Assembly: GCA_037176885.1 (NCBI GenBank)
Contig: JAWWNJ010000107.1
Coordinates: forward strand, 744,001-808,000
Source of the DNA: Favolaschia claudopus
Lineage: Eukaryota > Basidiomycota > Agaricomycetes > Agaricales > Mycenaceae
Direction: 5' to 3'
Length of the DNA: 64,000 nucleotides
The number at the start of each line of letters is the position of its first letter. Position 1 is the first letter of the stretch. A program made the translations under genes and the position numbers. Shown here piece after piece: positions 31,236 through 41,328 of the stretch. The notes beneath the pieces were generated by a model. The model was not told where the DNA came from. It saw only the letters and a list, made by a program, of their open reading frames with translations, and did no database searches.

Positions 31236-33833
31236 ATGGCATTGGTCCAACGCCCCCTGCGAGGCTCGCGCATCTCTACATTCTACCCCGTCAAAAACTT
31301 GCCTTCGCTCTCTTCCTTGGACAGCGCTTTCCAACTGCAAGAATATATTTCTCTGCTCATTCGCCTCGACGTACACGACGTCGACGCGATTGTCTCTATC
31401 CCTGGACGCGCCGGCAAGCAGAAAGAAAAGGATAGTAATAAAGAAGGAGAGTCTGCGGATGACACAAAGGACAAAGCGGTCAATGTTGACGAGGCATGCT
31501 GGAAGTATGAGCAGCTGCGGTACGTGTTTCCTTTTTTTCTTGGAGTGAAGTACGCGAGCCTGAGGACTTTTCAGGCGACTCGCACAGGACTTGTCTCATC
31601 CGCTTATTACGATGCTTCAGCAGGTGTGCACGCGGACTACCTGCCCCGAAATGAAGGCAGGAGAGTGGCTGTATTTGTGCGTTGCTCATGGTAATGACGG
31701 CGCTATGGAGGTGAGGTTTCTGTTGCTTTCCCGCCTTTTCTCGTGCCCAGGATTTGTTGCTGTGTCCAACGAGCTGGTCTTGGATCGATATCATTGTCTT
31801 TTATTTGCTCGAGCTTTCACGGATTCCTATCCTTCGTAGGACATTGCTACCGGGAATATCGCTCTGGTATCTCTTCCGCCAGGCAGACGCGACCAACTCG
31901 AGTATCATTGCAAAGGTTGGCTCTGCTGGCTGGCAGATGTCGAATGCGACATGCAGAAAGAACATTTCCCGAGTTCATCGTTTTGGGACGCCGAAGAGAC
32001 CTTGTACATCTGTCCCGGCTGCTGCAGTACATGCGTTGTATGATGGCGTTGGCCGCTTTCTTCGTCCATATCTTATTGGGAGATTTATGACTTCGTCACG
32101 GAATGACATTGGGCACAATGTTTCTTCTGGGGTGTATGAGCTATGACTTGGAATCACCTGCGCCTTGTCGTCCAAAACGCGCCTTACTTTTGCGCGAGTG
32201 GATGAATGACAAGACTCTCGCCTCAGGGTTGCTTCGTCGGCGGACGGTGCCACTCCGTCCGTTGATAACGCTCAGCGAAGTCTCGGTGAACCTGGACGAC
32301 ACTGCAGATCCGTTTGAGCTTTGCAGGAGTCAATGGGCAGTCTCCTTGGCCCTTGCCTTGTTTGTTATCGCACTCTTTCAACCGAATTTGGTCTGGGGTA
32401 TGCGATCACTACAAGCGTTGAATGCGTCGTCATGTACTCGACACGCAGGAAAAGCTTTCCCTGACTTTCTTCTCTCTCAATCACCAACCATGACCGACGA
32501 TCTTTCTCGCTTCTTCCTATCTGTTCCACAACCCCTTCTCAATGCTAACTTCTGTTTCTAGCAATGCTGCGCCATAGACTACATTCTACACACTCTCGAC
32601 AGCGCAACAGCCCTGCTCAACTCTCCCCGCGCGTTTCCTTCTAGACTCCAAATCCCCCCAGCATCACATCGCCACTTCACCTCCCTTGCCCGCCGTCTCG
32701 GACGCATTTTTGCCCATGCCTACTTCCACCACCGCGAGGAGTTCGAGCAGGCCGAGGCAGAGAGCAGTTTATACGCCCGCTTCCTCGCGCTGACCGAGAA
32801 ATTCGATCTCGTGCCCGCCGACTTCCTCGTCATCCCTCCGCGCGCCGTCGCATCCTCATCAGAGGAACGAAGAGGCAGCATGGTCCCCGCCGTCGGGCTC
32901 GACGTGCCCCCTCCTACTCTCCTCGGTGCTTCTTTGCACGTCGACACCTCCTCTTCGTCATTCGAAGATGGCGCCCAACAACAACAGCAAAGTGCGAGCC
33001 CACCCGGACTGGAAGGAGCCGACGCGATGAGCCCGCAGTCGGCGTCGCGGCGACACGGCCGAAGCCGCACGGACACGATGATGCACGAAGGGGAAGGACG
33101 ATTCCCCATGAGTCCTGCGACTGCGCCTGCTGAGGACGCGGAGGGCCCAGCGGGGCTTGATGCGGCGCTGGCTGCTGCGGGCGTCGGGATGCTTGCGCCT
33201 GCGCCTGCACCGGAAGCCGTGGAGCCGCCACAGACGCGGACGCAAGACAGTGCCCCGGTTACGCAGGAAAGCGCGCCGGAGCCTGTTATTGTGCAAGTGC
33301 CTGACGCGAGTCATAACGAGCCGCAGGAGATCCCGAGCCCGACGTCCGATGAGGAGACGGGTGGGGCGGGGGAGAGGGAGAGAGGCCCGGTGGTGTCGCC
33401 GAGCTCGTCGACTGCGCCGCAGGCGGAGACGCATCCGATTACGAGTATGCTTGAGCGGGAGGAGGCCTCTGGGACACCGGGGACGCCGCCGCCTGCTGTA
33501 GATGAGGAGGGGAAGAAGGGTGAGGCTGAGGTCGAGGTCGAGGAGCCCGTCGCTGAGGTTGCGGAGAGCGTGGACCAAAACGGCGGTAAGGAGGGTGAGG
33601 GGGAGGGTGAGAAGAAGGAGGAAGAGGTGCAAGCGCAGGATATCTCGGAGGGCACGAAGGGTGTCACGGATAGTGAACCTAGCGCTGCGGCTGAGGAGAC
33701 TTCTGCTCCTGCGCCTGAACCTGCACCTGAACCTGCAGCAGTTGCTGCGACCGAAGAACTGGATGTGACGGAGACTCAAAAGGATGCTGCCGAACCTGCC
33801 AAGCCAGAGACGGAAGCGGGTAAGGCGGAATGA
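31236..33833 (+). CDS. Mob1/phocein (MOB4-like) protein with long acidic tail
   Basis: Exons 31236-31519, 31575-31710 and 32562-33833 give about 564 residues. The Mob domain shows LDSAFQLQEYISLLI, RRLAQDLSHPLITMLQQ, zinc-site cysteines in CTRTTCPEMKAGEWLYLC, VAHG, QCCAIDYILHTLD, and the zinc-site histidines in HRHFTSLARRLGRIFAHAYF plus HHREEFE. MOB4-type proteins are kinase/phosphatase adaptors in STRIPAK-like complexes. The domain is followed by about 300 residues rich in Ala, Glu, Pro and Ser with no fold predicted by eye, ending ETEAGKAE. Animal MOB4 is much shorter. Intron 2 (31711-32561, 851 nt) is very long for this genome. The start gives MALVQRPLRGSRISTFYPVK. Confidence 0.85.
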
Positions 33834-34506
33834 GGCAGGGAGGGATGGTTCGCTCTGCTAGGATGCATTTCCAGTGACTCCTTCACTGTTCTTCGCTTTA
33901 CTGTTTTTCATGCACACCAGCTCTTAGAACGATGTTTTCATCCCTTGCCTCCCTTGAGGAGTTGTTTCTTTGTTGTTATCCACTTTTGTGTTTGTGCGTC
34001 CAAGTAGTGGTCTCGCTTTGCAAGTTCGCCAGTACATGCTTCTTTCAAGTCTGTTCTGGTGGTTCTCTGCTGCTCCCTTTCCAGGCGTTTTGGTCACGAA
34101 TTGGACTACTTGGTTCTCCTCAGGAGATTTCGGCACAGGTCCTAATCGGGAGACCGTTTCCGGATTCCAAAGCAAGCCAGGATGCTTCAGGACGCACGTC
34201 AAATTCGGACGTCCGTTCACGATCTGTCAGCATCTGGGGATTTCGTTCCCTTTCTTGGTATCATCGCTCCTGCTTTCAAGCACTTGTTCCATTCGATGCT
34301 GACATTGAATGCTCAGGCGCGGTATAGCGCTTGTCAACGGTTAAACTGCATCCGGCAGATTTCCGCTTTCCGAAATGAAAGGATGACCAAATGACTGATC
34401 GGCGGGTTCAGGTTCTGTTTAAATAGGGCCTCGAGTTAATGTCTAGTCGATATTAACACCAACACCACTCAACCTTCTTCACGCACAAACCAGAAAACTC
34501 ACTAAC
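33834..34506. other. Intergenic, no gene seen
   Basis: Mob 3' region and DUF1857-2 promoter; no supportable frame. A pyrimidine/adenine-rich leader lies at 34450-34500. Confidence 0.5.
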
Positions 34507-35204
34507 ATGGCTTATGCATTCGCCGCGACCCGCCCCGTCAACCCTCCCGGCGTTGAACCTGTTATCACTGAGGAGCAACTTTGGAAGGGACTGGAAATCA
34601 AAGCGAGGAATCCTTCTGTGGGTGCTTTCCTTATGATCATTGGCCTCTGGCTCATAAAATATTCACAGATCTTCGTTCCGATGATCACGTCCGCAAAAGT
34701 AACCAAGGATAGCGGAAACAAGGTAAGAGACCATGTTCAATTTTCTATTATGGTAAAGCTTATATCAACAATCGACAGCTTACTCGTGAAGTCACATTCG
34801 GAGCCAACTCGCGAATCATAACTGAAGAAATCGAAGGACATGCCGCTACCATCGTATGTCTTGAGAATTTGTTATCAATTTCTCAATATTTCCTGGTATT
34901 CTGAATCACGGCACCTGCAGGTATACTTCGAAATGAACACGGGCGGGCGCATCACGAATGTGGTCTCGTATGGGCCCGACGATCAGCTGCTTCTCACTTA
35001 CACCTTTGCCAACGGCAGTAAGTCTTGGTTGAATCCTATATTGGGTATTCTTCCGTGGACCATCCATTGACATTGTGTGTAGTCCCCGGAATCCCTGCAG
35101 GCAAGCCGAAACCTAGTGCCAAGGAGCTCAATGATACGATTGGGAAGGCTGTTGAGGGTAGTATTAGTGTTGTGCGACAGATGGTGAAGGAGGGGAAGGT
35201 TTGA
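34507..35204 (+). CDS. DUF1857/AtaL-like SRPBCC protein, copy 2
   Basis: Paralog of the gene at 28058-28744 with the same four introns. MAYAFAATRPVN, VEPVITEEQLWKGLEIKAR, IFVPMITSAKVTKDSG, LTREVTFGANSRIITEEIEG, VYFEMNTGGRITNVVSYGPD, QLLLTYTFANG and PAGKPKPSAKELNDTIG are followed by a stop at 35204. Protein of about 160 residues, cytosolic by appearance. Identity between copies is high even in parts of introns 1 and 2, which implies recent duplication or gene conversion. Biochemical role unknown beyond the ligand-binding fold of the family. Confidence 0.87.
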
Positions 35205-35976
35205 ACGATTGGGAAATTAGTAAGTAAATCGAGTGGATGCCGCCTCAAATTTGCATATGCGTATCTATCGATTGCCTGCAGCTACTGAACTACCAGACCG
35301 CGCACTCACTGCCAGTGCAACTTGATAATGTTATTGGAGTTGAGACTTCAAGTTTTTCCGTCCATTACTATTCTGTTTCTCAAAGATCCTGGTCTGTAAA
35401 TCGTCCAATGAACCCCGCAAAGCTGTAGTGCCTAGTGTCCCGCACAGACACCCCCCACACATGATAGGGTTAGTCGATATAAGATCCCTTTTATCTGGAT
35501 GGTGGTGTTGAGTGGGTCGGCTATTTCCGATCAGGTTGATCGTATCAACCTCCCAGTTAACTCGAACCACCGCCGCGTACAAGGTGTGCATCCTGGCGGC
35601 GTCTCTTCAAAGCCATATACACGCTTTTCAAAACCCTGTGGCATCTGCGAGATCTGCCAGCTTTTCTTCAATTTTTTTATCACTGCGCTGCATCACTCAC
35701 ACAAAAAACCGCAAAACCTCAGACAGCCGAGACCCCCCAGTGTCCACATTTTGACTCGCAATTTCACCCGACACGGGCAATATGGTGGCGGCGGCGTTTC
35801 TGGCTCAATGTGAATCAAGCCTGAAAGATGCGGCACCGGCGATCGACTCAATTGAACACAGCGTCTACAGCTTTGGGACCGAATAAATATCGACCTCAGG
35901 TTCATAGATCGGGACACCGCTCAGCTACATTATTTCCACCACGCGCCACACTGAAATAAACGAGTCTTTTCATCCT
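35205..35976. other. Intergenic, no gene seen
   Basis: No supportable coding frame; it contains the promoter of the dioxygenase gene. Confidence 0.5.
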
Positions 35977-36882
35977 ATGGTATAGTCTTCGTCCATCCTT
36001 GACTCTGCAGCACTGCTCATATTCGTTCCCATTAGCCGTCCAATACTGTTGTTCCTTCCGGCCGCATCGACTTTCCCGCGCTAGGACTTCCTCGATACAA
36101 AGATTGCTACGCTATCGTAGTGGACGACCTGTATTCCCGTGAAACGCTCTCGGCCATACTAGCGGAGGCCGAACAGCAGGAATGGCAAATCGCGCAAATC
36201 AATTCAGGGACAGAGGCATACACTATTACGGACTACCGCAACGGGGAGCGAATCATACATGACTCGTTCTCGCTTTCAGAAATGATATTCAAGGAGTTGC
36301 GGCCGCATCTGAGTGAAATTGAGGAGATCGAGGAGCTCACCTGGGGTCCTTCGGGGAAAGTGATGCAGAAGTGGCGGATGGTGCGTCTTAATGAACGGCT
36401 GCGCTTCTTGAGGTATCCGAAAGGCGGATTCTTCAAGCCTCATGAGGATGGATGTTATTTCGATGAGTACGTTCAATACCAATTGATAACCCGCCGCCAT
36501 CGGGCTCATATTTGCGTGTCACAGACAAGCAGGACAAAGAACCTTCCAGACCTTGCAGCTCTATTTACCGTCGGATTCATCTGGCTCGGAGGATAGTTTC
36601 AAGCCCGCCATGGGAGGTGCTACGCGCTTCTGGCGTGATTATAGGGATGGAGGTGTGTATGCCGATGTGGAGGCGTTGCCAGGAAGGGCCCTTGTTTTCC
36701 AGCACGATGGTCTGCTTCATTCCGGGGAAACGGTACGCCGTCGATGATGGTCTCATCACTGAATTGAAGTGCTTATTCTTGTTATCGAGGTCATTGAAGG
36801 TGTGAAGTGCGCGATGCGGTCTGATATTTTGTACGAGAAGGTTGGGGAGCCGGTGCCCGTAGGGGGAACAGACTCGAAATAA
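35977..36882 (+). CDS. Prolyl 4-hydroxylase-like 2OG-Fe(II) dioxygenase
   Basis: About 265 residues. Coding sequence is certain from GRIDFPALGLPRYKDCYAIV (about 36060) onwards, then DDLYSRETLSAILAEAEQQ. The iron and cosubstrate residues are visible: FLRYPKGGFFKPHEDG with the HxD pair, TFQTLQLYLP, GGATRFW, FQHDGLLHSGE with the distal His, and CAMRSDILYE with the Arg that binds 2-oxoglutarate. Introns lie at about 36465-36524 and 36730-36791. The start is inferred as the ATG at 35977, which an intron separates from the next exon (acceptor near 36032). This makes the initiator codon its own exon, which is possible but weak. Substrate unknown. No signal peptide, so probably an intracellular protein hydroxylase. 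Confidence 0.8.
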
Positions 36883-37629
36883 ACGGTGCGATGTCCTGCA
36901 AGTGTTTCTCTCGTATCTTTCCAGTCGTGGATGGATTGCCTGGTTCACATCAGATCGAAATGGTACCCACAACCTACCGTGTATTGAAGTCCTTGTGAGA
37001 ATCGTTTCTCTTCCTTCAACCTCAACCATGGCGACTTCAAGAATACCGGACGTCGTCGTCGGTAATCGCCCCTACACTTGTGTGTATCCTTAATTGGATC
37101 GGCGCGACCAATGAGCTCGTTAGCTGTAGTTATCCTACCGTTTCCATTTTTAGGGCTAACCCTCGCCTGACATTTCTGTTCAACAGTCAACAGTCGAGCT
37201 AGCAACTCTCCGTCGCCGACCGTGCGACCAACTCTTTATTGTTAGAGTCAAAACAGAGTTTAGAGACGTTCGCTTTTTGAGCTCGTCGATGACACTGGAA
37301 ATGAAGACGCCTGAGACTACCGCCGATTTTCCTTCTACATCCATCGTTGGGTGTTGAATGTCTGGTCGACCTTTTAGGAACCTATTTGCCGCGGGGAACC
37401 TAGCGCATCGCCATTCCGTTCGCCAAGTTCTCCTCATCAGATCTCTGTCAAGATATCAACCTGAAACGCTGACGCTTGGCGAGGATAATCAGCGCGGTCC
37501 GGGTCACGGTTGGCGTCGACTCACGGTCGCCTCAAGGATCCCTTCTCCACTTTTTCTTCATTCCCCACACCTTGTTTTTGTATGCTCGATGAGACCGCCG
37601 TTATAGCCTCAGAGATGTAGGTTTTTTGC
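36883..37629. other. Intergenic, no gene seen
   Basis: Spacer before the DUF6533 gene. It may hold that gene's first short exon; no firm evidence. Confidence 0.4.
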
Positions 37630-39326
37630 TCGGCTCTGCGTCTGCACGATCTGAGGAAACCAGCCGGACCAATGATTATCTTCAAGTCTTTAGCGTTGGT
37701 GCGCGGTGTTTTCCAGCTCTGTTCCTCCTTGGTTCTAACGCGCCCCTCAGCGCTCATGTACTGGGACTGGCTCATAACGCTGGGTGCATTTTCCAGCCAT
37801 CTTCCCCGTTTGGGAGTGCATACTCAAGTTGATGGTAGACGATGAGATAAACTTCATGTGGACGCGTGTTCCCTCTGCCAGCGCGTTCTGGTTCTTCGCG
37901 GTGCGCTATCTGGGAATCCTGGGCAATATTCCGGTTACGGTCTCTACATTTTATTCGTTCCCGGCTTCAGTGCGTGTCTCCGCCTTGCTTCGATTCGTAT
38001 ACTCATTCTTGCTCTACAGTCGTTCGTCTTGCTCGCAGTCTTGGACTGAAGTTTTGACTGATTGGCGGATTGAAATGTGCTGCAGGTGTCGTGCGTTTCA
38101 TACGGCTCATCAAATTGTGCTTGTTGGGACGCAGCTCGTCGTTTCGCGTGAGTTGAGAACAAAAGACCAAGGCGAGAGTGGGGTTCATTGACTGTATTCA
38201 CAGTTGTGATGCTCGTGCGCGTGCATGCTCTCTACGGCCGCAGTCTTCGTGTTCTTGCGGCCATGCTTGTTGCTGGATTCGCTTTACTTGCCGTCATCCT
38301 CGTCAGTACCTGTCTTGCTCTTTACAAAATCAGGTCTTGACAGAATCCGTGGCTTAGTGGTCTGCTTACATGGGCCAAGAATCGTTTCCTGTCCAAGGAT
38401 TTCCTGGCTGTCACACACGTTCGCCTCAATCCAGGTAAGCCTCTGCTAGCTGCTGCCCGCGAAACACCATCTCATCCAGTCTCGGGGTGTAGCAATTATT
38501 GTAGGCATCCTCCGTCGTTCGTTTCATGCTTTTTACCGACGCATTTAGATCTCGCTGGTGCATGGCTGGCGCTCTTCGCTTTCGACTCTCTATGTTTTGG
38601 CCTCACGTTATTCAAAACGTATTCGACCTGGCAACGGACAGGTTCGGAGGCCAATCACCTTCCTATCCATGCCTTGGTACTTCGTGATGGTGTGTCTGCT
38701 CTGCTCTGGCTTTCTTCTCATCATTGAGTGTATTTTCAGGTGCCTTCTATTATGCGTACGTTGGTGTCCGAATGATGGGGAGAGAGATGCTGACGATGGA
38801 CTTCCAGAGCGATGAGTCTGGCTAATTTCGCCAATCTCGTCACGTTCTATGTAAGTCTCAGCCAAAGCCTTCGATGGATAATGCTCACTCCCGGTTTGTC
38901 CAGATCGCTGGGGTAAGCTAGTGCGCGTTCTTCCCCAATCCGTGGTCTTGACTAGCATCTTGTCAGCCCAATTTGAGTGGCTCACTCTCCACCTTTGCCA
39001 GCTGGTGCGCCTTTAACACTCCCACTTTACCCCGAGGTAGTAACACACTTCCCAGCATATCGGTGACGATGATGGCGCGTCTCATGCTCAACCTGCATCA
39101 AACGTCCGATGCCAGTCGTGGGGCTGCGAACCTGACTGTCGACCTCGACGACTGTAACAGCCCCGTCGTATTTCGTCGTGGTGGATTCTGGAGGGATTTT
39201 GCGAAGGAAGTCAACGGCAGGCCTTCGGTGCCGCCGCGGGCGGTCATTAGCAACGGCGGTCGAGAGTCGGACGAGCGACCTGGTGCCGACGTTGAGCGAC
39301 AGAGTGTTCGGGAAAGGGCGTGGTGA
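37630..39326 (+). CDS. DUF6533 membrane protein, copy 1
   Basis: Multi-pass membrane protein of a large agaricomycete family. Exons read DYLQVFSVALMYWDWLITL (the DUF6533 start, with intron 37696-37747), DDEINFMWTRVPSASAFWFF, RYLGILGNIPVTVSTFYSF, CRAFHTAHQIVLVGTQLVV, VMLVRVHALYGRSLRVLAAM, LAGAWLALFAFDSLCFGLTL, LRDG-AFYYA-AMSLANFANLVTFY, and SVTMMARLMLNLHQT, then a hydrophilic tail ending at 39326. At least eight introns of 45-60 nt are present, and the exon around 37980-38090 is uncertain. About six or seven TM helices are visible. The function of the family is unknown; the layout recalls a seven-helix receptor. The 5' end is not fixed. Confidence 0.7.
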
Positions 39327-39630
39327 TATAAAGCCAGGACACAAGGCAGTAAGTACTGTAACCCACATAATAATTGACAAGCACTGTAGATATGTATGTG
39401 TATATATTGTAAATCAAGCACGACGCAATTTTGTACCTTCTGTGTGGTCCTCTTCAACCCCCAAGCTCGACAGGAAGAAAAATTGAGGAATTTCCAATCC
39501 CCAGCCACAGCAGCCGCGTGTGACTCCGGGTCACCTAGTGTGACATTCGGCCTTCTCCTGCCTTTTCCCCTCATCCACGTCCCTCTCCCTCCTCCTCCTC
39601 GAACCTCTCCTCCCAATCTCCAACGTCAAA
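39327..39630 (+). promoter_or_regulatory. CT-rich promoter of GPI-protein gene
   Basis: A pyrimidine-rich tract (39548-39620, long runs of CTCC and CCTC) lies just before the start codon at 39631. Such tracts are common before strongly expressed fungal genes. Confidence 0.5.
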
Positions 39631-41002
39631 ATGCTCGCCAAACTTACCCTTGCTACCCTCGCCCTTGCCGGCTCTGCTATGGCCGACTTCACCACCGGTG
39701 GCCTCAAGATCCTCGCTCCTGGAGGTGACAACTTGTGGTGGCGTGCGTGTTGTGTCTGCTCGTTGTTTTCTACTTCAAGTTTGGCTCTTGCATGGATTTA
39801 TCGAATCCCGCTGTTCTCTTGTGCTGTGTTGGCGCCTATGCGCTGTATTTTTTTCGGTGGGAATTTGCCGGAGTTTTTCGGCACTAGGCCTCTGTGGTCA
39901 CAAAGTGCCTTTGTCGCGGTCGGGATGTGCTGGTCGTGTACTCGATCGCTGTCTCAGAGCTGGCGGACTATAGCTTAGACGCTGTTTCTCGGTCTCCATG
40001 CTCGTGCAAATTATTTTCAAATTTGCCTGAAGCAATTTCTATTCCCTGCGTTCCATATGCGGATTATTCGCACCAAATTCTGACATATGCTCTCCAGTCA
40101 CGGCCCAGCCTAACAACATCGCCTGGTCTTGCTCCTCGAGCAGTTTCTCCACCTTCACCATGTGGTGCGTATCTCGTCGATAAACTTCGATATAATTTCT
40201 GAGCTAACCACACTGTAGGATCAACAACAGCGACATTACCCTCCTTACCGCTATCACCCCCTTGTAAGTATCGTTAGTGCCTTGTTATCCTCGAGTACGC
40301 TAACATCTGTTTTAGGATTGCCATTGAGAACAACTTCAACTGCGTCCAGGGCCTCGATGGTAACATCATCACCATGCCCGTCGGCAAAGGATACACCATC
40401 GTATTATCGAACCCCAGCAATTTGACTGATGTGAGTGAATCATTCGTCCCTGGAGTACTCGCGAACTTTACTCAATCTACTCTAGGTCTACGCCGTCTCC
40501 GATCCCTTCGAGATCAAGGCTCTTTCTGCAGGGTACCCGCCAGAGACCAACACTCCCAAGGACACGGGAAGTGCCACTATTTCGAAGGTGCGCTCGTGTT
40601 TCGTTTGTGTTCCCCGAGGCTTGTGGTGCTGGTGCACGGCTATCGAATGCGTTGTATCAATCGAGAAGATTTGAGCAGTGGTACATGACAGGTGACCGGT
40701 CATGACCCCTCAGGCGACTCAGAGCGTCGCGGCAGTGGGGACTTGACAATGTGGTCGAGTGCCGCTCATAGGGGCCGCCTTCCCTGTGAGGGTGCCGTTT
40801 TCATTCACCTTTTTCTCCGTTTTCGATTCGAGACATCTTCTAATCCTCTTTCCCCCAGGGCTCCGCTACAAACGTCGTCAGCCAAACTGGTGCCCCGAGC
40901 GGCTCTCCTTCACAACCTCCCAACGGTGCCGTCTCTGTACGCAGCGGGATGGCCACTGCCGGCGCTATTGTCGGTGCCGCCGTCTTGGCCGCGCTGCTCT
41001 AA
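39631..41002 (+). CDS. Kre9/KNH-like GPI-anchored Ser/Thr-rich protein
   Basis: Cell-surface protein of about 198 residues. Signal peptide MLAKLTLATLALAGSAMA, then the Kre9/KNH-type beta domain: LKILAPGGDNLWW, AQPNNIAWSCSSS, INNSDITLLTAITPL, ENNFNCVQGLDGNIITMPVG, YTIVLSNPSNLTD and VYAVSDPFEIKALSAGYPP. The last exon has a short Ser/Pro-rich stretch and a hydrophobic tail (GMATAGAIVGAAVLAALL) typical of a GPI signal, stopping at 41002. Introns 1 (39743-40097, 355 nt) and the last (40588-40858, 271 nt) are long for this genome. The last contains a sequence related to the 3' end of the DUF6535 gene downstream. The likely role is in cell-wall glucan organisation, by family analogy. Confidence 0.82.
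40588..40790 (+). repeat. Intron copy of the DUF6535 gene 3' segment
   Basis: Diverged copy of 44133-44333. Matching landmarks are the donor GTGCG, TTCCCGAGG, CAATCGA, GAG-AGTGGTA and AGGCGACTCAGAGCG in the same order and spacing. Confidence 0.65.
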
Positions 41003-41328
41003 GAGCTCTCGCTGCCGCTATGTCCCCGTGTAATGTGAGGAGAAGGACTCCATGATGGACTGCTGCTGGTTGTTGACATTATCTACCTATTCGTGGTGTA
41101 CGCACGCCACGTCCCCTCGCTCGCATACCCTACGTATTTCCTGTCGTTACTTGTCGGCTTGATAGTATTCCTTGCTGTTCCGTCCACCGCCCTGGGAAAA
41201 TGGACATTTCTCAATCGGATAAGGTAACAGCTTTGTTTACATTCTTGGACACCGCCTCCGTTGTTCGAGGTCGAGGTGATTGCCTGCCACCCATTACAGC
41301 AACAACTTGAAGCTACTCTCTCGCTACC
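41003..41328. other. Intergenic, no gene seen
   Basis: Short spacer between two plus-strand genes; it contains the DUF6535 promoter. Confidence 0.5.

Noticed and set aside
31754..32146. Nested gene inside the Mob intron
   Set aside because: 130-codon frame with no recognisable domain; kept only as a note in the intron finding.
32914..33779. Long minus-strand Arg-rich frame opposite the Mob C-terminus
   Set aside because: Shadow of the GC-biased Ala/Glu/Pro coding strand.
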